Source: Heliocidaris erythrogramma (taxonomy: Eukaryota > Echinodermata > Echinoidea > Camarodonta > Echinometridae). Taken from it: DNA of 64,000 bases. Positions 45,801-58,369 of the stretch are shown piece after piece (position 1 is the stretch's first letter; each line of letters starts with the position of its first letter). Position numbers and translations under genes: made by a program. The notes beneath the pieces are model-generated. The model was not told the origin of the DNA and searched no databases. It saw nothing but the letters and a program-made list of their open reading frames with translations. The stretch covers positions 28,396,199 through 28,460,198 of the forward strand of contig CM046864.1 of the NCBI GenBank assembly GCA_025617745.1, in the 5' to 3' direction.

Positions 45801-48800
45801 GTTTGTTGGGGGGGGGGTTGCTTTTACCTTTTGGGTTTACTTTCTAGTCAAGCGATTGGAATTAAGTATGTTTATGTAGGAAAAATATACGTTTCATCAT
45901 AATCATGCTTTGGAACCCAAAACTTCATATATATTAACATACGTTTGCATATCATTTTTTTAAAAGAACCCCAAAGACTGCAACAGTGCTAAAAAAATCG
46001 TCTGCAACTTCAAGGTTGAATGTGGATTTGGGTGCCAGGTCCATCATTTATCTTACTGCATGATAATGGCTTATGGAACTGGAAGGACCCTCATCTTGCA
46101 CTCAAAGGGATGGTCATATTCCAAGGATGGATGGGAAAAGATCTTTCTGCCCCTAAGCGAGACCTGTCTGGACGACAGTGGAAAGACCACCGCCAAATGG
46201 GGAGGTAGGTAATCAAATCAAGGTCACCATAAAATCAAAGAATTTCGCACAAGTTAAAGAATTGTGAAAACTTACACGGTAGAAAGTTGATTTAAATAAA
46301 TTAAGAAAAATGAAACAGGTTAGTGAAAGTTTGAGCAAAATCCGATGAATAAAAGAAAGTTAAAGATCACATTACAAGAAAATTCCATCAAAGGAAATAT
46401 TTCTTAATACTTTTTATTGCATATATGGCATAAATTAAACAAGGATATCCAAATTCAACGCTTGGAAACATTTGAAGTAATGATTATTATCAATTATAAA
46501 ACGGTAAAATACAGCCCCCGATATAGCAGCTGATGAGCTCCTCGAACGCTGCTGAGATGTGTGACGACACACCAGGGGCCAGTCCTGTCTAAGCAGACGA
46601 TGTCCCATAACATCTTACACATTTTTCAGTGCCTGTTTTGTCATCTCCTCTTCACTTATTTCTCTTACTTGACTAGCGTCAGTCTTAATGTTAGTCTGTT
46701 GCCTCACTCTTAACTTCGTGTATGGTATTATTTTGATGAAAAATGCAGCGTTAAAAAAATAAAGGAATCAGTCACTTGTAAACAAAATAAGACGCCACTG
46801 TATACCAAACTCTTTATAATTTGATAAATAATTGCATTGCAATTACGTTCATTCATTATAGGACGTTGCCTGCTTAAGCAGGATCGATCCCTAGTGTGAC
46901 GACATCAAAACATCACTATATTTTTGGCCAATCCTCGGATATTCCAGATGCTTAGAAGAGCTTTTATTTATGTTTTTATAATCATCAGATACGCAGTTGA
47001 CACAAAACTTATACGATTGCCATCTGTAAGCTTCCCAGTTTCTAGTGATACATTAATTGCCATATTTGTGATTTTCTTGTAATGTGATCTTTAATGAATT
47101 TTTAAAGTAATCAATCAATTCAAATTGGTAACTTCCTGACGTATCTTGCTAGATCCTTTCCCATTTGCTCAGTACAAAAAAAATGTTATTAATAAAATGT
47201 CTATTTTCTCAGTTTTTGATGATGGAATAAATTGGTCAATTATTCTGCTTCTTTTAAAACCAACTAGTAATTACGGTGGACTTTCCCTTTAAAAATCACA
47301 AATGGCTCCGAGAACCGCAAACCCCAATCCGTCCTATCATACCTGCATATAATTATCAGTCTTAATGTTCAGCTTCAGTTCAGTTCAACCAATTACTTCA
47401 CACATTTCTGTTATTCCACCCCCCCCCCCCCCCCCCCCTCCCACTCTAGATCCTAGCAGCAATGAGGAAGTCCAGGTTTTAGAACTTCCAGTTGTAGGCA
47501 AAATCCCCAAAAACGACAGGCCAGATTTCATGCCACTGGCTATCCCCGAAGACATCTCACAAAGCCTGATGAGGCTGCACGGCTATCCTTTCCTTTGGTG
47601 GATAGGTCAGATCATGAAATACATCATCAGACCTCAGCCTGACATTTCGGAGTACATCAAAAACAAGACCGCTGCGGTAGGATACACGCATCCCATTGTT
47701 GGGTAAGTTGAATTAGAGGGATAACAATGATACTTTGCACCGAGAACATGTCGTTTTTACGAAAACCTGTACATTATTCCGATGGTTCGTACTGCCGAAA
47801 ATGAAATAAGGTTTCTAATCCCGAAAATGCATCAAATCCATGGGCGCCAATCCTCACAGGAATTCTATTCAAGTGGGGGGACACCCCATCGTTGCATCCA
47901 GGTGTCCCCCCCCCCCCCCCCACCCACTTGAATAGAATTCCTGTGAGGATTGGCGCCCATGATCAAATCACTGTATAATATTTTTGTCGGAATTGCAAAC
48001 CCTCGGAATTATAAACCGTATTTCATTATTTGCGAAGAACCTTTGGAATGATAAATCATAATCCAAAATCGGAATTAAGAACCTACCTTCTGATAAAACG
48101 AACCATGGGAATAACCATCCTTAGGAATAGAGTACCGCAGTGTGACGTCATACGGGCCAAGTTGTCAAGGATGCTGGTTCTAAACAATTTTGTGCTAAAC
48201 AATGGCGTGGTGATCACACCAGCGCCAAACACTGAAATTGCCCTGCTCCAGCCCGTTGCTCCAATGACTTAGCGGTGAACCTCATGCGCGGGCTCTGTTG
48301 TTTGGAACCAGTATCCTGGACGACGAGCGAATATGACGTCAGCACTCGGGTACTCTATAATGACCCTTAGCAGGATGGCATTAAATGCTCTGATTTATGA
48401 ACCTCCAAATATTTACTGCAAAAAATCATATATCCCTACCTATTATGCTAGTCACTTGACTACGCTAACCCGTTCGAGAACTTAAACACAAATGAGTCAC
48501 AATATTGTGCGCACCCCCCGTAATCCTATTGTTCTCCCCTTCGCCACTCACCCGCAGCAATACGCAACGGCCATCTTCCTCTTTCTTACTCGCCCCCGTC
48601 GAGTGCGGTTGTCGTGTTACGGCGCTCCTGATTTCAGGTCATTTTGTATCTTTTAGAGCGCTGTTACGCTCTTTTAAACACTTTTCTGTACTTATTTTCG
48701 TTCTAGATTATTGTACTCTTGTGTTTTATGTCACTTTTTGCCTTTTACAAGGGAAAGTTTAGGTTCCTTTTCAGCCAGTTAATTTACAGTTTACGACCAG

Positions 48801-51800
48801 CCCCACGTAGTTATTTCTGTGTGTTTTGCTGGTGTTTCCGTTTGATCCAATCCGGTTTAGGTTCGGTGTTTTTTTTAAACGGTGTTTGTCTGTGGTAATT
48901 TGTGCGTATCCCCAATTTTTTAGGATTTATTTTTACCTGCTCTCTTAAAGTATTTCATATTTTTTTAATGGTCTGTTTTATTGCAGCATTATGAGTTCGG
49001 AAGAAGAAGCTGTTAGGTCGCGGAGACCTGCTTCTTCCGAAGAGTCGTCTAGCAAGACGACTCGGCCTTCCAGAACTCTCCCGAGTACTTTCGTACATGT
49101 ACATGCAGGTAAGTTGCCCAGTGGTGTTTCCCTGCAGGGTTTGCCAGCCTCGGAGTATGCGCCTTCGGGGCGGGTGGCGTTAGTTGAGCTTGGGACGTCA
49201 ACTCCGAAGCCCGTGGCTTCGGGGTTGGTGGCGTCAATCTCTAGTGGTTTGGATATCACAAATCCAATCCCCCGGTCGCTCAGACCAGAGGGGGGACGTC
49301 TGTTTCCCGCACGGTAGCGACTCCTCGCATAAATCCACTAGGGGAGACGCGTGCCACTACTGCAGGGCAGCTCACGGGCACCGCCCATGTAATTGGTCTG
49401 GGTTCACATACCCTAGTCCCCGGCCGATGCCAAATGGGGGAGCGAGTACTACCCGGGCTGTTGCTTTTGCCAGGTGATGGAAGGCTGGAGCCAACAATTA
49501 TGGGCGCTCCACGGAGCAACAGGTGCGGTCACCTGAGTGCGCGACTACTAGTGCTCTCCTATTGTCGCCCACGGGCGGAACAATAGTGAGTTCACATACT
49601 ATTAGTCGGTGGGCGAATACTGGGACCTCGTCCCAGTCTGCCCTCGCACTGGGCGCCTCAAGCGCCCGGCCCATGGCTGTAGCATCTTCTTGCTCAGCCA
49701 GTATGGGTAGTTTGTGCGCGACTTTGGGTACATACCCTCAGCGCACTTCTCCCCTGGAGGGAGGCGGGCATCCCTTCCAGGCGGGCATCCCTCTGTTGAA
49801 GGTTTGGTTCGTGTTTCCGAAGTTGTTTCGGGGAACCGCCCGAAGTCTGTCAGACGCCCTAAGAAGCGCGTCACGGCTTCGGCTCCTGTTGAGCCAGCTA
49901 AAAAGAAGCGTAGGAATGGGTCTAAAAGAAGCCTGCTTTGCCTGCCTCTTGCTCGTCTGACCTGTCTGACCCTTCTCAATCTGAGATGCTGAACATGATG
50001 CGGGTTTTTGCCCAACGACAGGGTTGGTCCCTCTTACCAGATACCACAGCCCCTGCTTCTATCCCTCTTCTGGGGTCTGACATTGAGACTAATCAACCTT
50101 TTGTGCTCGATTCCTCACTGTCTGAGACGGGGTCTCTTGCACCTCCTATACCCGCGGCCCATTGGATTGTCCGCCTGTTTCGGCTTTTGTTCGTGGGCCA
50201 TTGTCCCAATCAATTCAAGCGGAACCATATTTGGATGTGGCTTCTCGAGCTTCGGTTTCTGAATCGACATTGTTGGAGCAGTCAGGGCCTCAATCGCTCT
50301 CCCTTTGTGGGGCAGAGGCGATTGCATTGTTGTCCAAATATCTCCCTGAATTTCAGTCAGCCCGCGCGGAGGGTTCGACTTCGCGTTGGTTCAGGCACAA
50401 GGTTTTCTCTCCGACCTCAGGTCCAGGGCGGAGGAGTTGAATGTCACTGATGGTGATGACCTGCTGCACACTCTTTGTTTGCAGTGGTCACAACTTTCCA
50501 GTGCGGCGGCTTCGGTTACGTACCGTCGCATGGTTTTGGCCCTCTCTACCCTCAAGGTTAAGGAGACTGACATTGCGTCACTTCTCCGGGATGTCCCGTC
50601 TCGGGGTCCTTCGCTCTTTGGCGACAATTCGCTACAGTTTTTCAGAGGGTGATTGATGCGCGGAAGCAGATCACTGAGATGACTAAGCCGTTTCGCGCTC
50701 TCTTTAAGCCAACGCGGGCCCCTGCCCGTCGGAGGCCTGTTGCTCCCACTTTGGGACAACACAGTCGGGTTTCTGCTTGCCTGCTGAGTTTCAGTCATTT
50801 CCTCCTCGTGGGAGAGGGGGATGTGGCAGAGGCTCTTCAAGAGGTACTCGTTGCTCCCTGTGTGGCAAGGCGACGGCTTCGCACAAGGCTAAGCCTAGTC
50901 TTTGACGGTCTACCCCGAGCGCTTGTTTAGTCCGATGTGGTAGGTGGCCGACTTCGTTCTTTTCTCCCGGCTTGGGAGGCCATCTCCGGGGACGCCTTCG
51001 TGCTCTCCGTAGGGCGAAACGGATTCTTCATAGATCTATCCGCCTCACTTCCCGGAGGGGCTATAAGATCTCGTTCTCCTCCCATGTCTGCCCTGGCTCG
51101 TTGTCACGCTTCAACGGATATCAAATCTCTGTTGAACAAAAGGGCTATAGAAAGGGTGAGAGACTGGCTGTCTCTTTCTCTTTCTCCTATCTTCGCTATT
51201 CCCAAGCGCTAGTGAAAACTTCGTTTGATACTGAATTTGAAAAGAATAAACAAATTCATCCGTTGCATTTTCGGATGGAAACTCTCGCCTCAATTCTCTC
51301 GTTGATCAAGAGGAAGGATTACGCAATCTCGATAGATCTCAAAGACGCGTATTTCCATACCCCTATTCATCGCGCTTCCTTTCAGAGACTTTTCGCTTTC
51401 GCACTCTTCACTTCGGGCTGCGTACAGCCCTTCGGGTGTTCATGCAGGTAGTAGCCGTTTTGGCAGCCTCGCTGAGGCGCCGTGGTCTTCGGCTGTTTTG
51501 CTATCTGGACGACTGGCTCCTCTTAGCGGAGTCGCACGTACGTCTGTTAGACGAGGCACGTTTGCTCGTCAAAGTTACTCAAGACTTAGGTTTCCTAATA
51601 AATTGGGGAAAGTCACAGTTGGTTCCTACTCGCAGCCCGGTTTTTCTGGGGGCTGTGTTAGACATTCGGAATCAATTAGCTCGGCCAAGTCGAGACAGGA
51701 TACTGGCTATTGTCTCAGCGGATCGCTAGCTCATTCTGGCCAGAAAGGTCAGGGCCAGACAGTGGCTTCAGTTCTTAGGTTATCTAGCCAGTTTAGTCGA

Positions 51801-54800
51801 TGTTCTAGAGGATTGCCGGCTCCTTATGAGGCCTTTTCAGAGGCATCTCCTCAGGTTTTACAAACCGTGCAAGGATTCTCTCTTGGTCTGGATTCCAGTA
51901 CCAGTAGAAATCAAATCCCTTCTCTCCCGTTGGACGAACGTGCAGTTTCATATCAATGTCCTGGATTTGATGGCTGTCTTGTTAACCCTGCTTCACTTAA
52001 GAAGTCGACTTCTCAGTCGTTCAGTTCTGATCCTCACGGACAATGTCACAGTGGCGGTTTTTTCAATCGGCAGGGAGGCACTCGTTTTGCCACCCATAAT
52101 GCCTTAGCAGCACAGCTGTAGAGGTGGTGTCGTCACATGGCGATCTTGCCCGTTGCCTCTTTCATCCCCGGTCAGGAAAAACTCATTGCGGATTTTCTAT
52201 CCCAGGGCAGGCGTCTTCCATCAGAATGGAAGCTTCATCCAGATTCCCGCATTTACAGTTGGGGCCCACTGGAGGTAGACCTGTTTGCGTCAGCTCTGAA
52301 CCACCAGCTTCCGAAGTACTGCTCCCGTGTGGGCTCTGGATGCTTTCTCTCTCAGTTGGGAGAATCTTCGAGGGTTTGCCTTTCCTCCCTTCCAGCTGAT
52401 CCCGCGAGTCAGGGAAGGTCAGGGAAGATCAGGATCGGGTGCTTGTAATAGCTCCATTTTGGCCCAGGAGGATTTGGTTCCCGGAGTTAGTGCGGATCTG
52501 GTGTCGCAACCCCTCTCGGCGTCCCTTCATTTGACTGCTTGGCCCCTGTCGGGGAATCTGCAAGACAGTCAGGTCTCTCTGAAAGGGCCGCTGACTTTTT
52601 AATGTCCAGTCGTATGGTCTCTACTTGGGAAATTTGCAATTCCCGTCTTTCAGCCTTTTTCCAATGGTGTAAAGCGCGGGATCAAACCCCGTCTAAGGCT
52701 GCTATTGGTTCAATCGCGGATTTTCTAATCTCGCTGTTTGACAAAGGGAGGTCATCTCTACTATCCAAGGCTACCGGTCTAATTCCCCGCTGTTGAGTGG
52801 ATTGATTCGGTCTTTCTTTCTGAAATGTCCCCCTCGTTCTTAGTTGGTCCCAACTTGGAGTTTGCCTCGAGTTCTAGAAGCCCTAGCCAAACCTCCTTTC
52901 GAACCGTTAGGTGAAGCTTCGCTTCACCATCTTACGGTGAAGACGCTATCCCTGGTAGCCATTGCCACTGGTCAGAGGCGCAGTGCCCTTCATGCCCTCT
53001 GTCTTACTCCTGGTCATGTTCGTTGGGAGAGAATTGGCGTTAGATTGATTCCTAAAGCTGCTTTCATTGCCAAGAATCAGACGGCTTCTTCTGGCCCTGC
53101 TGAGATTTTTCTTTGTCCGCTATCTCACTTTTCGTCAGTGCGTGAGGACAAGGTTTGGTGTCCTGTTAGAGCCCGCAAATGGTATATTGATAAGACTAAG
53201 ACACGTTGCAAAGATGATCAGTTGTTCCTGATCACTCGGGAGCCCTTTTCTCCTGCTTCTCTTGATTCCATTTCTAGATGGATTGTCGAAGCTATTCGGG
53301 CCGCCGGCCCAGAGGCTCTCTTGTCAGATAGTAAGCCCCATGCTCATGACACTCGTAGTGTCAGCACCTCTTGGGCTCTGTTTCAAGGTGTGACACTTAA
53401 TGATATTTTGAAGGCTGCCTACTGGCGTTCGCCCAATTCCTTCATTTCTTGCTACCTTAGGGATATCCCTGCAGGAGAAGCAATTTTGCGTCAGCTACCA
53501 TGAAGGCCGCTGTGTCTTTGTAATCCTGTTCCCTTCTTCTCTTAAAACATGCCACCCGGTTTTTGAATGAGTGCTAGTCTATCATAATAGGTAGGTATAT
53601 ATGATTTATTGCAGTAAATTTGTAGAATCAGCACTGATTTTCTTATTTACTATATAAATCTATATACCTATGACCCTCCCTCCTTCCCCTCGCCTTGCAA
53701 GCACCATGTTTTTCTACCTGGGGTTGCTCGCAAAAGAGGAAGATGGCCGTTGCGTGTTGCTGCGGGTGAGTGGCGAAGGGGAGAACAATAGGATTACGGG
53801 GGGTGCGCACAATATTGTGACTCATTTCTGTTAAAGTTCTCGAACGGGTTAGCGTAGTCAAGTGACTAGCATAATAGGTAGGTATATAGATTTATATAGT
53901 AACTAAGAAAATCAGTGCTGATTTTACAATTTCAGAATTATGAACCTTCGGAAAACGAGTGCCACCCCCCCCCCCCCCCTCCCTCCCTCTCCCTCCCTCC
54001 CTCCCTCCCTCCCTCCCTCCCTCCCTCCCTCCCTCCCCCTCCCTCCCCCTCCCTCCCTCCCTCCCTCCCTCCCTCTCCTCCCTCCCTCCCTCCCTCCCTC
54101 CCTCCTCCCCTCCCTCCCTCCCTCCCTCTCCCTCCCTCCGTCCCTCCCTCCCCCTCCCTCCCTCTCCCTCCCTCCCCCTCCCTCTCCCTTCCTCCCTCCC
54201 TCCCTCTCCCTCCCTCTCCCTCCCTCCCACCCTCTCCCTCCCTGAACCCAAGATGGTTGGCAAAAAGAGCAAAATTAGCAATTAAAATAAGAATCGAATT
54301 GGAGGCAAAAATAATTTGCTAATCTTTTTATTCGCGTTTGCTTAATCTTAATTTTTTTTTTTTTTTTTTTTTGGGGGGGGGGGTCAAAAACAAAGAATAG
54401 GAGAATGGCCTTCAAACGAAACATACTGAAGCTTTTCGTCTGTAAACCGCAAGAATGAACAGAAAGCCGTATATAACAATACAAACTTTGGCATTCTGTT
54501 CATTCTAAACATTCTTTTCAATCTGTTCATTATTGCGGTATAATCTGATGAGTGCAAGGCGGAAAGCTTTAGTATGCTTATTTTCAACGCCATTCTCAGA
54601 TTCTTAAGCACCAGGCATTTGTTCAGAATCATAAGAATGAAAGAACAAAACCGTTTTACCCTGTTTTTCAACCTTTTCGTTTTGAACCATGGTTTATACT
54701 TATTATTGTGAATTGAGGCCAAAACAGTTGTCTTGTAATAGCCCTACTAATAATAGTTATGATGCAAGCGTTGCGAACGAGGGTTCATTTACCTGACCTA

Positions 54801-56444
54801 GGAAGTCGCCGATAACTGGTTCGGTCTACGGCATGACGTCAATGTAAACGACTAGTGCTTGAAAATGAACAGAACAAACAAAAGATTGTTGTCTTACTCA
54901 CTTATTTTTATTTTTAAAGTCGGTGTTCAGGTCCTGAACATACACTGGGGTATTTCGGTTGTTCCCATATTCCAGTCACTTCTTCCCTTGTGTAATGCCT
55001 AAAATCAGATCGAGTGCATCAAAATACTTGAAAGACTATACTTTAAGACGTTTTGAACTCCGGTGTGTGTTTTTTGTTGTTGTTGTTGTTTTTTTTTTTT
55101 TTTTGGGGGGGGGGGGGTTGGGGGCTGTACTGTATACTTGGCCTTGATGAGTTAAAATAATCTTTCATCATGTTAATAGCATTCATGTACGACGGACCGA
55201 CAAAATCGTTGTTGAGGCAAAATATCACGGGATTGAGGAATACATGGTCCACGTCGAAGAATTCTACCAGAGGTTGGAAAGGAGACAAGAAGTTCAAGTG
55301 AGAAGGATCTATTTAGCAACGGACGAGGAGAGTCTACTCGAGGAAGCTCGGAAAAAGTGAGTATGAATAGAGTACCGAAGTGCTGACGTCATATTCGCTC
55401 GTCGTCCGGGACGCGAACTTTTTTTTCCCACGAACTTTTTGTCACTATCGTCCTTAACGCATGCGCAACTTTGAAATAGCCCTACAATGCTTGGAGTTGG
55501 ATGGGATTTCAAAGTTTCATCCTACTTTTAGTAAAAATAAAAATACAAGACGTAATGTCCAAACTGAGAGTCGAACCCACATACCTCAGGTTAAATGTCC
55601 GAGGACTAACGCATCTCGCCACAGCAAGACGCTGGGAGTAACCGTCATTATATCGCTTACGGAATAAACCCTATGATTGCGAAATTGATTTAGATCGGAA
55701 AGGATCAAGTGCGCATGCGCAAGGGAGGACAGGGACAAAAAGTTCGTGGGAACACTGGTTCCAAACAATAGAGCCCACGCACGAGGTTCACTGCGAAATC
55801 ATTCAAGCAGCAGGCTGCAGCAGGACAAGTTCAGTGTCTGGAGCTGGCGTGATCACCAAGCCATTGTTTGTCATAAAACTGTTTGGAAACAGCAACCTTG
55901 ACAACTTGGTTGGTATCACACGTCGGTAGTCTATAATATATATATTGTTCAAGTAGTGCCCGCTGCAGACGAGCTGTCATATTTTCCTGGCATAGGGCGG
56001 TGTCAGTCACATCCCCAGTCTTTGACGAGCCATGTGAGAGTGACATCATAAAAAGTGAATGATAATGAACAGACCAAAATTTCGTTCAGTTACTGGCGTA
56101 TGAGCTTATTATCGCCTTCACAGTCTAGAATAGCGTCGTAACAACGTTAGGTTAGGTTAGGTTTATACTGTTATAATTGTATTTTAGTTTAGTTTTAGAG
56201 TTGGGGTCAGGTACAGTGTTTGGTCCAGCATTGAAGTAAAGAATTCGCTTCGAATTACGTCATTCAACCCACCCAACGAAATGGGGTTCGATGAGGCAAT
56301 TAAACATAGTAAACAAAAAAAGTCGCTTTAATTTATGTCATTCTTAAAGTACAGTTGCTCTATATTTATTAGACATGCTTCTGATATTACCTTCCATAAA
56401 ATAGGTGTCCTTTAAGAAAAAAAACCCACAAATGGTAGGCCCAG

Positions 56445-56478
<34 letters not shown>

Positions 56479-58338
56479 TAATCAATTGAATCAATTGAAT
56501 TGGATGAGAGAGATAATTGGCGTAGCTTAATTCATTATTCCTCCTTACTGGCTTCCTTTTGTGGAAATAACTGCAGGGGTTGCCAAAACTGTCTCCGCCT
56601 GAAGTTGATCCCGGGTCTTTGGCACTGTACGCCAAAGGCTTTAACCACTAGACCACGAAGGCGGGTTGACTGGTATTCGGCTACACCGGATACAAACACC
56701 GAGAGGCAGCCCTTGCAAACCCATAGCAGTTTATTTATTCCTCTTTATTGGAGGGACAGGGGAGTATTGACACTATGAACATGACGAACAAAGAAGCGGA
56801 CAATTTATGATGCTCCTCATTGTACCTTTCACAATTGCACTGGTTAACAAAAGAACATCCATTCATTGCTATCCTGTAAAAATATGTAGAACAGGTGTCA
56901 CATAATAGCAGTGAAGGGATGTCCTTTTGTTTACTAGAGCTATTGTGGAGGGTACAATGAGGAGCTGCATAAATTGTCCGCTCTCGTTGTCACCGTGTTC
57001 ATAGTGTGAACAATGACAAGCTGCATGCCGAGCAAGATCCATGGCAGATTCATTTATTGTAATTAATTAATCATTTACAATGTGTGAGAAATTTGTGCTA
57101 ATACAGTAAATGACATATATTTGTATAAAGCTTGGATACTCGTCTTTCATTTGATGCCACTCATATGATACATACTTCACGCATGAGTGAATAAAGACAA
57201 TACGAAGCAGGGATACCAAAACGTCGTTTCGCTAACGATATCTGAATTTCAAAGAGATAAAAGAGATAATCACATTTCTGGAAAGTACGTTTTATGCCCT
57301 TTCATATGACACCTCAATCGGGGAAAATGAACCAGGGATGACAGAGCTCTAATGTGTAAAGTGATGCTTGCATTTCCAGGATTTATTAAACAAATCCGTT
57401 TGTACTGGCTGCCTGTTAACAAACGAGACAAAGACTTCACTCATGTCTGATCAACAAAATGGAGTGGTGAGTATAAAATGATAATAGGTGATTGATAGTG
57501 AAGTAAGTTTTCATTATTATGCCTACTTGACCGTGCAGTTAACAACAGAGCTAAGAGTATTTCTGGTAACAGAATGGAGACGATCTTGGAGCATCTAATA
57601 AACCATGGAAATGCAAGCAACAGAGCATTGTCATCCCAGGCTCATTTTTCCCGATTGAGGTCTCATGAAAGGGCAGAAAATGAAATATCTGGAAATGTGA
57701 TTATCTCTTTGAAATTCAGATATCATTGGCCAAACGACTTTTTGGTAGCCCTGCTTCATATTGTCTTTATTCACTCATGCGTGAGGTATGTATCATATGA
57801 GTGGCATCAAATGAAAGAAGAGGATCGCAGCTTTACAATTATGTGTCATTTATTAATCATAATTGTGATTAAGATATGATTAAACATCGATAAATCTCGG
57901 TTTTGTTATATGAATATATATATATATATGTATATTTAAACATATTCCACAAATTAATGTTTCTTTTCCTATTCCAAAAACAGATACCCGAATTACGTAT
58001 TTTTAAGGGACAATACTATAAGCAAGACAGCTGTCCCATCATCAAGATACTCTGAACATTCTTTGAAGGGCCTTCTGACTGACATCAACCTTCTAACCCG
58101 TTCGGATTTTCTTGTGTGCACATTGTCGTCAAACGTCGGTACCTTTATTATTATTTACTGTTTTTCTTCCCTGATTCGTTATTAGTCTGATATATATCTC
58201 GGTTAAATAAGGCATTCGAAAACCTTCCACATTTGTAGCTGTGTTTGTTTCTATTTGCTGTGTTGGATATTCTAGACCTCATCCATGGTCAGCGATAAAA
58301 ATTATGTACTGTGTTTGATTACGATTACTTGCTGCTGT

Positions 58339-58369
<31 letters not shown>

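Larger units (their letters stand above)
48435..53883 (+). mobile_element. DIRS-like tyrosine-recombinase retrotransposon
   Basis: Inverted terminal repeats of about 150 bp (48435-48584 and 53734-53883) are nearly identical, with 'cctattatgctagtcac' on the outside. Between them, in order: a gag-like region, reverse transcriptase (YLDD), RNase H-like sequence and a tyrosine recombinase. This order and the inverted repeats define DIRS elements, which integrate via a circular intermediate without target duplication. It lies complete in FUT8 intron 6, same strand as the gene. Frameshifts in the gag and RT regions argue that it is inactive. Confidence 0.93.

Noticed and set aside
48978..51293. Minus-strand frames up to 149 residues
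   Set aside because: Antisense to the DIRS element, whose plus-strand frames carry YLDD and recombinase motifs.
53892..54322. Proline/serine-rich and glycine/glutamate-rich frames
   Set aside because: Artefacts of a (CCCT)n microsatellite, open in all frames.
56597..56664. Functional tRNA-Glu/Asp gene
   Set aside because: The A box is excellent, but the B box is altered (GATCAAC) and the terminal stem does not pair convincingly, so it is listed only as tRNA-like.
57574..57879. 101-residue frame starting [15 protein letters not shown]
   Set aside because: Lies in a FUT8 intron across the right arm of an inverted repeat; no homology or splice fit.
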